Translations under genes and position numbers: made by a program | Notes under the pieces: model-generated | Database searches by the model: none | What the model was told of the DNA's origin: nothing | The model's input: the letters and a program-made list of their open reading frames with translations, nothing else | Assembly: GCA_965247255.1 (NCBI GenBank) | Contig: CBDFGS010000009.1 | Location: 372,001 to 436,000 of the forward strand | Length of the DNA stretch: 64,000 bases | Direction: 5' to 3' | Source: CBDFGS01 sp965247255 | Lineage (GTDB): Bacteria > Chloroflexota > Dehalococcoidia > Lucifugimonadales > CAUZJF01 | Part shown: positions 33,628-42,116 of the stretch, one piece after another | Position numbering within the stretch: position 1 is the first letter of the stretch | Layout: each line of letters starts with the position of its first letter

Positions 33628-33663
33628 CCCCCGATGCTTCGTCGAGGACTCCTCAGCATGACA
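33628..33663 (+). repeat. Dispersed 36-bp repeat, family B copy 4
   Basis: CCCCCGATGCTTCGTCGA then GGACTCCTCAGCATGACA, 92 bp beyond copy 3 in the same orientation. The 20 bp upstream (GTTGGCGCGCATACGGTACG) resemble the flank of copy 1, so the unit may be longer than 36 bp. Confidence 0.8.
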
Positions 33664-33686
33664 ACACGCGTGGTGGGCGGTGCGCC

Positions 33687-34994
33687 TCATTTCCGTAACC
33701 ACAGCGACGCGTGGTCGGGCTGCATAGTTTCGCGCACGGCGCCCACCAGCGCCTCCGACAGCCGCTCGAGGTCTACTTCGTCGCGCGCGGCGACGCTGAA
33801 GGCGGCCAGTGTCTGTGCCACGTCGTACCTGCGCCGGTAGAACCGCTGGTCGATCACGGTCTGGATGCGCCGCCTCATAGGCTGGAACAGCGCCGCGAGG
33901 GCCAGCGTAGAGACCACGATGGCCACCGTGCCGCCCTGGTCTGTAACCGCTCGGAACGCCGTCTGAAGTAGTAGGACGGCCGCGAAATACCCAGCACCGA
34001 GTGCAAGGGTAAGGGAGCCATACACCAGGGTCCGGTTGATGATGACGTCGATGTCCCATAGGCGGTAGCGCAGTATCGACACCACCAGTGACACCGAAAC
34101 GATGGCGAACACGAACGAAAAGTTCAAGAACACCAGGTCCTCTAACTCATGAAATGCTTGGTCCAAGTCGGCCCATCGCGACGCGTTCTGCAGCACGGCG
34201 AGAAGGAAGAACAAGATGGCCGCGCCGAACGCGACGGTGATCGCCCATACGATAAGCTTGGTCTGCTGGCGCTCGGCGGGTGTCAAGATGGAGTGGTAGC
34301 GGTACATCTGAGTGCCCACACCGACGATTGGGATGAGCAGGCCGAAGAAGATCAGCGACAGTTGTGCGTCCGCAGTGGTGATCTGGCTGTATAGATCGCC
34401 AGGGGAAGTGGCATACCAACCGAGGTCCTCCCAGGTCCCCCCAAAGAACGTCACGGCTATGTAGTATGCAATCGTTACCGCCGCAAATCCCCAGCCGAGC
34501 ACGAGCAGCCAGACCGTCCATCTGGGACTTCGTTTGCCGTTGGGAAAGACCAAAAGTGCGTGCGCATAAGCGGAGCCGGACACGCCATGGACGGTGATGT
34601 GAAGGCCGTTCAAGAAGAACCACCCGGTGATGAGCACGCTGTGAGAGGCGATGTTGAAAACGACGCCCGTGCCCACGAGAGCGAGCCCGAGCAGCCGCGC
34701 GGTCTTGTCTCTCGGCCGCTGCCAAACCAGGAAGACGCCCAGCAACACATTGAGCACGCTCAACGTGTAGTCCAGGGCCAAGCGACCGAGGCCGTGCGAG
34801 AAGTGCCCCGCCTCGGCCATTCCGAGCCAAAGCGCGGAGAACGGCCCCTCCCCCCTACCCCACGCCTCGAACGACTCATGCACTTCGGGAATCGACTGGG
34901 CCAGCGGCGGACCGAGCCCCAACAGCAGGAGAAACACGGACATCGCCGTGAACAGCGCGAAGAACGTGGGAAAGACCGGGAGTCCTCTAGGCAT
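33687..34994 (-). CDS. Polytopic membrane sensor protein without kinase domain
   Basis: The 435-residue protein has about eight to nine membrane helices (first at about 10-30, last near 330-350), then LFQPMRRRIQTVIDQRFYRRRYDVAQTL and a short helical region ending at HASLWLRK. The motif YRLWDIDVIINRTLVYGSLT followed by the QRFYRRRYD segment is the membrane module of a sensor family I associate with Chloroflexota, where GAF, kinase or phosphatase domains often follow. Here the protein stops at that point, so it may work with a separate enzyme such as the phosphatase encoded just downstream on the same strand (311 bp away). Its ATG overlaps the stop of the small upstream gene. Confidence 0.75.
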   Translation of the reverse strand: MPRGLPVFPTFFALFTAMSVFLLLLGLGPPLAQSIPEVHESFEAWGRGEGPFSALWLGMAEAGHFSHGLGRLALDYTLSVLNVLLGVFLVWQRPRDKTARLLGLALVGTGVVFNIASHSVLITGWFFLNGLHITVHGVSGSAYAHALLVFPNGKRSPRWTVWLLVLGWGFAAVTIAYYIAVTFFGGTWEDLGWYATSPGDLYSQITTADAQLSLIFFGLLIPIVGVGTQMYRYHSILTPAERQQTKLIVWAITVAFGAAILFFLLAVLQNASRWADLDQAFHELEDLVFLNFSFVFAIVSVSLVVSILRYRLWDIDVIINRTLVYGSLTLALGAGYFAAVLLLQTAFRAVTDQGGTVAIVVSTLALAALFQPMRRRIQTVIDQRFYRRRYDVAQTLAAFSVAARDEVDLERLSEALVGAVRETMQPDHASLWLRK

Positions 34995-35253
34995 TCCGGC
35001 TCACCTTTTCTCCCGCAGCCACAGCGACGCTTGGCGTCACGCCAAGCTCCCGGAACCTGCGCTCGATGTCGGGGGTCAGCTGGTCGATGGCGCAGTCCTC
35101 TCCTTCGCAGACTGCGAGTAGGTCCCGGTACTGTCCTGGAGCATCGACAGTCGTCAGAGCGACGATCAGCAGGGCGAGGCCGACCCACGCCGACTTCCCC
35201 ATGGCCAGCCACCGGCCCTGCAACCTTACGTCTCGGGCAGCTTGCTCTGTCAT
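34987..35253 (-). CDS. Small membrane protein with extracytoplasmic Cys pair, coupled to the sensor gene
   Basis: The 88-residue protein has one membrane helix (about 20-38) and an outer region LLAVCEGEDCAIDQLTPDIERRFRELG. The C-x4-C pair followed by QLTP resembles the N-terminal extracellular part of the Chloroflexota-type sensors encoded next door, where it is usually fused. Its stop TAG overlaps the ATG of the 435-residue sensor (ATGCCTAG), so both are translated together. It is divergent from the BTAD gene with 152 bp between. Confidence 0.65.
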   Translation of the reverse strand: MTEQAARDVRLQGRWLAMGKSAWVGLALLIVALTTVDAPGQYRDLLAVCEGEDCAIDQLTPDIERRFRELGVTPSVAVAAGEKVSRNA

Positions 35254-35329
35254 GCAGCTAGCCGCGCGCCGAAGGTGGCCAGCGTGGGTGCTGGCCGCGA
35301 AGTCTTACTCACGAAATGATCCCCAAAAG

Positions 35330-35380
35330 CGTTACGGTCTAGATGATCGTAACGGTCTCGTTGCGTTCTTGCTGTATAAT
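35330..35380 (+). promoter_or_regulatory. Promoter of the BTAD regulator with two direct CGTWACGGTCT repeats
   Basis: CGTTACGGTCT (35330-35340) and CGTAACGGTCT (35348-35358) are direct repeats spaced 18 bp start to start, followed 16 bp later by a perfect TATAAT (35375-35380). There is no good -35, so an activator bound to the repeats is likely. BTAD/SARP regulators are known to bind direct repeats next to the -35 region, and autoregulation is plausible. The core CGTWACGG also occurs in the phosphatase promoter at 33391-33438. Confidence 0.55.
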
Positions 35381-35405
35381 TGCTTCCACGATAGAGAGAT
35401 CGGAA

Positions 35406-38315
35406 ATGCTGAGAGTATACCTGCTCGGAGCTCCTCGCATCGAGAGAGACGGCGCGGCCGTTAGGGTCGACACGCGCAAGGCCGTCGCTCTGCTGGCCTA
35501 TCTGGCTCTCGAGGACGGTCCCCACGGGCGCGACACCCTGGCGGGGCTGCTCTGGCCGGAGAGTGACACGGAGCACTCTCGGGCAGCGCTGCGACGCACT
35601 CTTTCAGCCCTCAACAAAGCGATTGGGGGCATCGGACTTCAGGCGGGCCGCCATTCGGTAGGCCTGGAGCGAAGCCCCGACATCTGGCTCGACATAGACG
35701 AGTTCAGGGACCACGTGGCGGAGGCCGGCGAGCACGAGCACCTTTCGCTGGAAACATGCGCCGTGTGCACGCCTGTCTTAGGGGAGGCAGCATCGATCTA
35801 CGGTGACGACTTCATGGCCGGCTTCGCTTTGCGTGACAGCGCTGAGTTCGACGACTGGCATTTCTATCAGTCGGAGGCGTTACAACGGGAGCTGGCCGGC
35901 GTCCTGGAGCGGCTGGTCCAGTCCCACGGCGTCCAGGGGGACTATGAGGCCGCGGTGAGCCACGCGAGGCGATGGCTTGCGCTCGATACGCTGCACGAGC
36001 CGGCCCATCGCGCCCTGATGAAGCTACACGCGTGGTCGGGACAGCGTAGCGCCGCGCTGCGCCAGTATCGAGAGTGCGTCCGCGTGCTCCAAAACGAGCT
36101 AGGGGTGAGCCCGCTCGAGGAGACCACGCAGCTCTACGAGGCCATTAAGGAGAATCGCGTCGAACTCCCAAAGGAGCTTCGCCACGAAGGCCGGGCGACG
36201 ACCTCCCCCAAAGACCCCCGGCACGCTGCGGGCACTGCGACAGGACCGGCATCGTTGCCGCTGATCGGCCGCTCATCCGAGCTCGAGACGATGCTCGAGG
36301 CCTTCGAGGCGATCGGTGAGGAGGGACGCCTTGTGGTTCTCGAGGGCGAGCCAGGCATCGGTAAGACTCGGCTCGCCGCCGCCTTCATAGACGAAGTGCG
36401 CTCCAGGGGAGGAGTAGCCCTTGGCTCGCGCTGTTATCAAGGTGAGTCGGGCCTGAGCTTCGCTCCGTTCATCGAGTGCCTGCGCGCCGCGGTCCAGCGG
36501 CCGGGCTGGCCGGCCAAGCTGCCCGCCGCCTGGGCGAGCGAGGCGGCGCGGCTGTTGCCCGAGTTGTCCGGCGCCCCGGGGGCCGGCGCGTCGCCACCAC
36601 AGGCGCTAGACGATCCAGGCGCCCAGAGCCGCTTCTTCGAGGGGCTGAGCCAGGCGATAATAGCCGCCGTCGGCCAACGTGGGGTGCTCTTCATCGACGA
36701 CGTCCATTGGGCGGACGGCGCCTCGTTAGAGCTGCTCGCGTATCTGGTGAGAAGGCTGCGAGAGAAGCCCATCTGCGTCCTACTGACCCTGCGGACGGAG
36801 GAGGCTCAATCGCTCCCGCTCCTCATTGGCACGCTGGCCGAGTCTCATCGTAGCGGATCGGCCACGCGTATACCGCTGGAGCGGCTCGACGTTTCTCATG
36901 TGGCCGAGCTTGTGCGGTCCGCGAGGTCACTGGGTCTGGCCGCGCCTGAGGACCTGGAATCGACTCTGCATGCCGAGACTGAGGGGCTGCCTTTCTTCGT
37001 GGTCGAATATCTGGCATCGGCGGTGAATCCGGCGGGCGTGGAAGGAGCAGCCCCGGTGGGCGTTCGAGAGCTGCTTCACTCCCGGCTGGCTGTTGTGAAT
37101 GAGACAGGGCAGCAACTCCTGGGCACGGCAGCGGTGATCGGGAGGTCGTTCAGCTTCGACATACTACGAGCAGCCAGCGGCCGAGGGGAAGAGGAGACGG
37201 TGGCGTCATTGGAGCTTCTAACGGCACAGGGGCTTGTACACGCCGTCGACGGCGAAGACCGACACGCCAGGGCGATGTACGACTTCTCCCATGAGAGGTT
37301 ACGGGCGCTCGTGTACGACGAGACCAGCCTGGCGCGCCGGCGCCTGCTGCATAGGCGGGTGGCCCAGGCGCTAACTTTAGGCTGGACTGGACGTCGTGAG
37401 GGCCCCGCGTTGTCCAGCCGCATCGCGCACCACTACCAGCTCGCGGGGCTGGAAGCCGACGCGGCGGTACATTACAAGCTCGCGGGAGAGCACGCTCAAT
37501 CGTTGTACGCAAACGCCGACGCCCTGGAGCACCTCCGCGCGGCGCTTGCCATGGGTCACCCTGATACCGCAGGGATACAACAGACGATAGGGGACCTGCA
37601 GACGCTGTCAGGGGAGTACGCCGCGGCCATTGCGAGCTACGAGGCGGCGGCCGCGATGTCGGAAAATGGGAGCCCGGCCGTTATCGAACACAAGCTTGGG
37701 AACGTGCACCACAGGCGCGGAGACTGGGCCATGGCCGAGAGCCAGTTCGAGTCATCCGCTGCCGCGCTTGGAGAGGGAGGGCCGCCCGGGCCCAAGGCGC
37801 GGGTCTACGCGGACTGGAGCCTCACCGCACACCGAAAGAACGACAGCGAACGGGCTCTCAGTCTGGCACGGGTGGCTCTTCAGCTCGCTGAGACGGCGGG
37901 GGACTCCAGCGCCCTTGCACAGGCGCACAACATACTGGGGATACTGGCGAAAAGCCGCGGCGATCTCCCCGGCGCGGTCTCCCACCTGGAACGGAGTCTC
38001 GATCTCGCCGGAGGGCTCGGAGAGCACTCCAGTGCCCGGGTGGCCGCCCTGAACAACCTGGCGCTGGCGCGGGCCGCCCAGGGTGAGGAGGATGGCGCCC
38101 TAGAGATGCTGCAGGAGGCCCTTAGGGCCTGCACGTCCCAGGGAGACCGGCACCGCGAGGCCGCTCTCCACAACAACATCGCCGACGTGCTCCACGGGCG
38201 TGGCGAGGCGGAGCCCGCAATGACCCACCTGAAAGAAGCTGTCGCGATCTTCGCGGACATAGGCAAGGAGTCCGGGACGTTCGAGCCCGAGATCTGGAAG
38301 CTCGTGGAGTGGTAG
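35406..38315 (+). CDS. BTAD/SARP-like transcriptional regulator with AAA ATPase and TPR domains
   Basis: The 969-residue protein starts with a winged-helix DNA-binding domain (MLRVYLLGAPRIERDG, KAVALLAYLAL, RDTLAGLLWPES, RRTLSALNK) and a BTAD helical domain (ALQRELAGVLERLVQ, ALRQYRECVRVLQNELGVSP). A STAND-type ATPase follows (LIGRSSELETML; Walker A GEPGIGKTR at about 312; Walker B GVLFIDDVHWAD at about 428), then about ten TPR-like repeats from about 690 to the end. Such proteins integrate a ligand or protein signal through the TPR region and activate transcription. ATG 35406 is chosen for the family start; the frame is open further up, but the promoter lies there. The direct repeats ahead suggest self-regulation. 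Confidence 0.9.
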   Translation: MLRVYLLGAPRIERDGAAVRVDTRKAVALLAYLALEDGPHGRDTLAGLLWPESDTEHSRAALRRTLSALNKAIGGIGLQAGRHSVGLERSPDIWLDIDEFRDHVAEAGEHEHLSLETCAVCTPVLGEAASIYGDDFMAGFALRDSAEFDDWHFYQSEALQRELAGVLERLVQSHGVQGDYEAAVSHARRWLALDTLHEPAHRALMKLHAWSGQRSAALRQYRECVRVLQNELGVSPLEETTQLYEAIKENRVELPKELRHEGRATTSPKDPRHAAGTATGPASLPLIGRSSELETMLEAFEAIGEEGRLVVLEGEPGIGKTRLAAAFIDEVRSRGGVALGSRCYQGESGLSFAPFIECLRAAVQRPGWPAKLPAAWASEAARLLPELSGAPGAGASPPQALDDPGAQSRFFEGLSQAIIAAVGQRGVLFIDDVHWADGASLELLAYLVRRLREKPICVLLTLRTEEAQSLPLLIGTLAESHRSGSATRIPLERLDVSHVAELVRSARSLGLAAPEDLESTLHAETEGLPFFVVEYLASAVNPAGVEGAAPVGVRELLHSRLAVVNETGQQLLGTAAVIGRSFSFDILRAASGRGEEETVASLELLTAQGLVHAVDGEDRHARAMYDFSHERLRALVYDETSLARRRLLHRRVAQALTLGWTGRREGPALSSRIAHHYQLAGLEADAAVHYKLAGEHAQSLYANADALEHLRAALAMGHPDTAGIQQTIGDLQTLSGEYAAAIASYEAAAAMSENGSPAVIEHKLGNVHHRRGDWAMAESQFESSAAALGEGGPPGPKARVYADWSLTAHRKNDSERALSLARVALQLAETAGDSSALAQAHNILGILAKSRGDLPGAVSHLERSLDLAGGLGEHSSARVAALNNLALARAAQGEEDGALEMLQEALRACTSQGDRHREAALHNNIADVLHGRGEAEPAMTHLKEAVAIFADIGKESGTFEPEIWKLVEW

Positions 38316-38455
38316 CAGACGTACGAGGCCTAGCCCGGCTACTGTTATGGTACCATTCAGCCGTTGTTTCGGCGCGTAGCTGATGTTCGTCAACGCGCTC
38401 GAGCCGCCTTCGCAGCACCTTCGGGAGCTCCCCGCGGTAAAGAGGCTACCGGCAG

Positions 38456-38743
38456 ATGCAAAGCGACCTCACGCCGTATGTCCAGACAAGGAAGGCGATA
38501 GAAAAGTCGCGCTCCGTCCGCGTGTTCATTTTCCACCTGTTCGCCTACATCGTCGCCAATGCCTTCCTGGGCGGCTGGAACCTGCTGACCTACTACGTCA
38601 AAGATAGCAGCACGCTCTGGTTCTACCTTCCCCTGCTTTTCTGGGGGGTGGGCTTGATACTCCATTACCTCCACTCCGTGGCGCTCTTCGACGAGTGGTG
38701 GGAGCTGGACGAGCGGACCATCCGGAATCAGATGATAGGGTAG
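38456..38743 (+). CDS. 2TM-domain small membrane protein
   Basis: The 95-residue protein begins with a charged helix (LTPYVQTRKAIEKSRSVR), has two membrane helices (about 24-44 and 56-75) and ends with WWELDERTIRNQMIG. This is the layout of 2TM-domain proteins, which are often fused to or encoded next to histidine kinases and LytTR regulators. Here it follows the BTAD gene by 140 bp. Function unknown. Confidence 0.75.
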   Translation: MQSDLTPYVQTRKAIEKSRSVRVFIFHLFAYIVANAFLGGWNLLTYYVKDSSTLWFYLPLLFWGVGLILHYLHSVALFDEWWELDERTIRNQMIG

Positions 38744-38997
38744 GAATCGTCTTAGAGCAGTTTAAGCTGTGAAGCTGGCCGCAGCTTGTCGTGTCCCCGA
38801 CAGCTCCCGCTGGACGGTCAGATCTGGGCGCTCCCGGCTCCGGTCGGACATCGTCGGGCCCGTCGAGCAGTACGAGAAGCGGTCACCCGACCCTCGCCCC
38901 GCTCCACATAGCGAAGTCGAGCTCCGCCACAGCCGATATAGCTTGCTTGTTCGATGCGTTGTCTTGAATCCCACGCTCCATCTCCTCTTAGGGCACA

Positions 38998-41900
38998 CTA
39001 TCTGTCCAGGACTTCACGAACTTTCAGAGCCAAGGCCACTGGGGTGAAAGGCTTTTGGATGAAATCGGTGCTGCTCTCCCCTGGATCCGCGTGCACAACG
39101 GCAACATCCGTGTAGCCCGACGTGTAAAGCACTCGTGTTTCTGGGTGTTGCGTCCTGAGTCGCTCAGCCAGATCTCTGCCTCCCATGAGAGGCATGACAA
39201 CGTCGGTCAATAGGAGATGGAGTTCCTCGCTGGCGCGCTCCTCCACAACCTTCAGAGCCTCGACGCCGTTTGTCGACTCCAGGACATTGTAGCCTTGCTC
39301 ACGCAGCACCTGAGATGCCATGTTTCGCACGATGGGCTCGTCTTCGACCAGGAAAACCGTCTCGGTGCCAAGTGGTGATTCTTCCAACTTGTCCCGCGCT
39401 GGGGTGGGTTGGCTGGGCGGCTCACCAACGCGCGGCAAATATACCTTGAAGGTTGCTCCCTTGCCTGGTTCGCTTTCGACCGTGATGTAACCTCCGCTCT
39501 TCGCGACGATGCCGTAGCACGTTGACAGTCCGAGGCCAGTCCCTTCGCCTACTCCCTTGGTGGTGAAGAAAGGCTCGAAGACGTGCGACTTGACCTCCTT
39601 GGTCATGCCGATACCGGTGTCGGTGACAGCTAGCACGACATAGTCTCCGGTGTTCGTCTCTGGGTGGCGCTCGGCGTGCTCTTGGTCGATCCCAACATCG
39701 AGGGTCTCGATGATGACCTTTCCACCATCGGGCATCGCATGCCGTGCGTTGACGGCGAGGTTGGTCAACACCTGCTCCATCTGACCAGGGTCGGCGCGGA
39801 CCATCCCCGAGTCTGGCGCAGCCAAGGTCATAAGCTCGATGTCTTCGCCAATAAGGCGGCGGAGCATCCCGTCCATGTCGACAATGAGGTCACTGAGACT
39901 AATGACCCGTGGTTCGACAGCCTGGTGACGGGAGAAAGCCAGCAGCTTTTGTGTGAGGACTGCGGCCCTCTCGGCTGCCTTTTGGATTTCCAGAAACCTG
40001 GTGCGGGTGCGGCCTTCTCCCACAGGCAGCCCAGATAGCCCCAGCTGGGCATAGCCCAACATCGCCGTCAGCAGGTTGTTGAAGTCGTGGGCAACGCCGC
40101 CCGCGAGCCTACCAATAGCCTCCATTTTCTGGGACTGGACAAGTTGCTCCTGCAACTGCCTACGCTCGGTAACGTCGGTGGCGATGCCCACCATGCCCAG
40201 GGCATGCCCCTCATCATCCTTCATGAGCGCTGTGCTCAGCATGACAGGGAGCTCCTCGCCGGTCTTATTCAGAACAGGGACCTCTCCGGTCCAGGAGCCT
40301 TCGTTCCTTGTCGCTTCGAATATCTCGCGGGCGGTAGTCTGTCGGAACGACTCCGGATGCATGTCAAGAACCCTGATCCCAAGCATCTCACTCGGCGCGT
40401 ATCCATACAATTTTTCTGCGGCGGGGTTGACGAAGGAAATCCGGCCATCCATCCCTGTGATAATTACCGCGTCGCTGGCGTTAGCGACCGCCAGAGCGAG
40501 GCGCTGGTTTTCCTCCTCTGCCAGCGTGCGGTCGGTGACGTCACGGGCATAGAAGTTAACATAGCCAGCGTCTGCCACTGGCGCGAAGACACATGAGAAC
40601 ACGCGCTCTTCGCAATCGATGTCAATTTCCTTAACCGAGTTGGAGTCGAGAGCATCCTCAATTATGCGTTGACAAAACTCCGGAACTACTTGGCCTATGT
40701 CGCAGCCAAATTGATCTAGCAGAGGCTCACTAGGGGCATTGGCGTATTGAAGCACGCCATCTTTTGCCATACGCATGACCGGGTTCGGGTTTTCGCCAGG
40801 GAATTTCGCGAGAATGGTAATTTCTTCCTGTGCCAGCGTGCGGTCGGTGATGTCGTAGGTGGATGCCAGCCACCCCGTCGTCTGGTCGTCGTCGTCCTTC
40901 AGCGGCGCGGCTAGGACCAACACGTCGAATCGCTCCCCATTCCGTCTTTGGAAGCGTAGCTCCCTCCCCTCGGAGGGCAAGTTCCCTACCAGAGTATCTT
41001 GCAAGACGGCCCCAATCGTGTCGGTCTCCTCAGGGGGCCACCAGTTGAAAGGCGGCACGGCGCCCAGGACTTCACCCTCGCTCCATCCGACCATGTCGCA
41101 GAACGAACGGTTGGCGTAGATGAGATGGCCGCCCAGATCGATGGCGACGATGCCCGCGCGGGCGGAATTCTCGATCGCTCTGCGGAAGGCGTTTTCAGCC
41201 GCCAGGGCCTGTTCGGCTTTCCGCCGCTCAACTAGCTCATGGGCCAGGATGTCCCGGGAGACCGTGGTCTTGTCCAACCTCTCCGTCATCTGGTTGAACG
41301 AATGCCAAAGTTGGCCGATCTCGTCTCCCGGTCCGAGCTGGGCTTGAGCTGGTCCTCCAGCCTTGTCTGTTCCAAACCGCTCTACCGACTCCTTCAGCCG
41401 CTTGATGGGCGTGCCGATAGACCGCGCGAACACCAAGCCCACGGACGTCGCAAAAACGAATGTCAGCAGGGAGACCCAGACGTTGACTCTGAGCATCGCC
41501 TCAGCCGCTGAATAGACACTAAGATTCTGCTCCGTGATGTGGGCCATCTCATTGTCTATCGCCTCGGCTATGACTCCCTCCAAGCGGTCCTGTGCTCTCG
41601 CCAGCTCCTGGGTCTTGCCACGGAGCTCTGTGCCAGACATAGCTCTCTCTTTCAGCGCAAGCAATTCGAACACGTTGTTTACTACGCTCGCCTCCGCCTC
41701 CCTCAGCTTCTGAGCAAACGTCAACCGCACGTCCCCCTCGCCAGCCAACAAGGCGCGTTCGTACCGCTCCGCCCACCAGTCGATCTTTTCAACCTTTCCT
41801 ATCAATGCATACTTTTGGGCTCCTGTTTCAGTGCCTTCTTCTCGTGACAGGGCGTCGCCTATCAGCTGAAATCCCGCAATCTGGGCCCCGATCTCATTGG

Positions 41901-42084
41901 CTGTGCTCTTGATCTCGAGCAGCGCCCGAATCGCCGGGATTGAAGAGTTGGCGGCGACGTCAAAGGACTTGCTGATCTGCCTCGTCCCACGGACTCCGAA
42001 ATGGCCCATGACGGCCACGAGCAGCGCGATGGACAAGAACCCAAGCAGCAGCTTCCTACCGATCGTCATATTCTTGAACGACAT
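38998..42084 (-). CDS. Multi-PAS hybrid sensor histidine kinase with receiver domain
   Basis: The 1028-residue protein has a membrane helix at about 10-30, an outer four-helix sensing domain to about 185, a second helix, and HAMP (FARSIGTPIKRLKESVERFG). Three PAS domains follow (about 300-420, 425-545 and 550-670; e.g. GIVAIDLGGHLIYANRSFCD, DAVIITGMDGRISFVNPAAE). The kinase core has VAHDFNNLLTAMLGY with His about 666, NLAVNARHAMPDGG and GTGLGLSTC. The C-terminal receiver has LLLTDVVMPLMGG with Asp about 961. The frame is open 162 bp further up, but ATG 42084 starts the usual MSFKNMTIGRKLLLGF. It lies 32 bp after the PAP2-like gene, in one operon. The core resembles the kinase at 1293. Confidence 0.9.
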   Translation of the reverse strand: MSFKNMTIGRKLLLGFLSIALLVAVMGHFGVRGTRQISKSFDVAANSSIPAIRALLEIKSTANEIGAQIAGFQLIGDALSREEGTETGAQKYALIGKVEKIDWWAERYERALLAGEGDVRLTFAQKLREAEASVVNNVFELLALKERAMSGTELRGKTQELARAQDRLEGVIAEAIDNEMAHITEQNLSVYSAAEAMLRVNVWVSLLTFVFATSVGLVFARSIGTPIKRLKESVERFGTDKAGGPAQAQLGPGDEIGQLWHSFNQMTERLDKTTVSRDILAHELVERRKAEQALAAENAFRRAIENSARAGIVAIDLGGHLIYANRSFCDMVGWSEGEVLGAVPPFNWWPPEETDTIGAVLQDTLVGNLPSEGRELRFQRRNGERFDVLVLAAPLKDDDDQTTGWLASTYDITDRTLAQEEITILAKFPGENPNPVMRMAKDGVLQYANAPSEPLLDQFGCDIGQVVPEFCQRIIEDALDSNSVKEIDIDCEERVFSCVFAPVADAGYVNFYARDVTDRTLAEEENQRLALAVANASDAVIITGMDGRISFVNPAAEKLYGYAPSEMLGIRVLDMHPESFRQTTAREIFEATRNEGSWTGEVPVLNKTGEELPVMLSTALMKDDEGHALGMVGIATDVTERRQLQEQLVQSQKMEAIGRLAGGVAHDFNNLLTAMLGYAQLGLSGLPVGEGRTRTRFLEIQKAAERAAVLTQKLLAFSRHQAVEPRVISLSDLIVDMDGMLRRLIGEDIELMTLAAPDSGMVRADPGQMEQVLTNLAVNARHAMPDGGKVIIETLDVGIDQEHAERHPETNTGDYVVLAVTDTGIGMTKEVKSHVFEPFFTTKGVGEGTGLGLSTCYGIVAKSGGYITVESEPGKGATFKVYLPRVGEPPSQPTPARDKLEESPLGTETVFLVEDEPIVRNMASQVLREQGYNVLESTNGVEALKVVEERASEELHLLLTDVVMPLMGGRDLAERLRTQHPETRVLYTSGYTDVAVVHADPGESSTDFIQKPFTPVALALKVREVLDR

Positions 42085-42116
42085 TGGCGTGCCCCGTCTA
42101 GCTCGGTCCAGACCGA

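Noticed and set aside
38744..38997. Open frames on both strands downstream of the 2TM protein
   Set aside because: They mirror each other, have no ribosome sites and biased composition. The 254-bp gap shows no gene.
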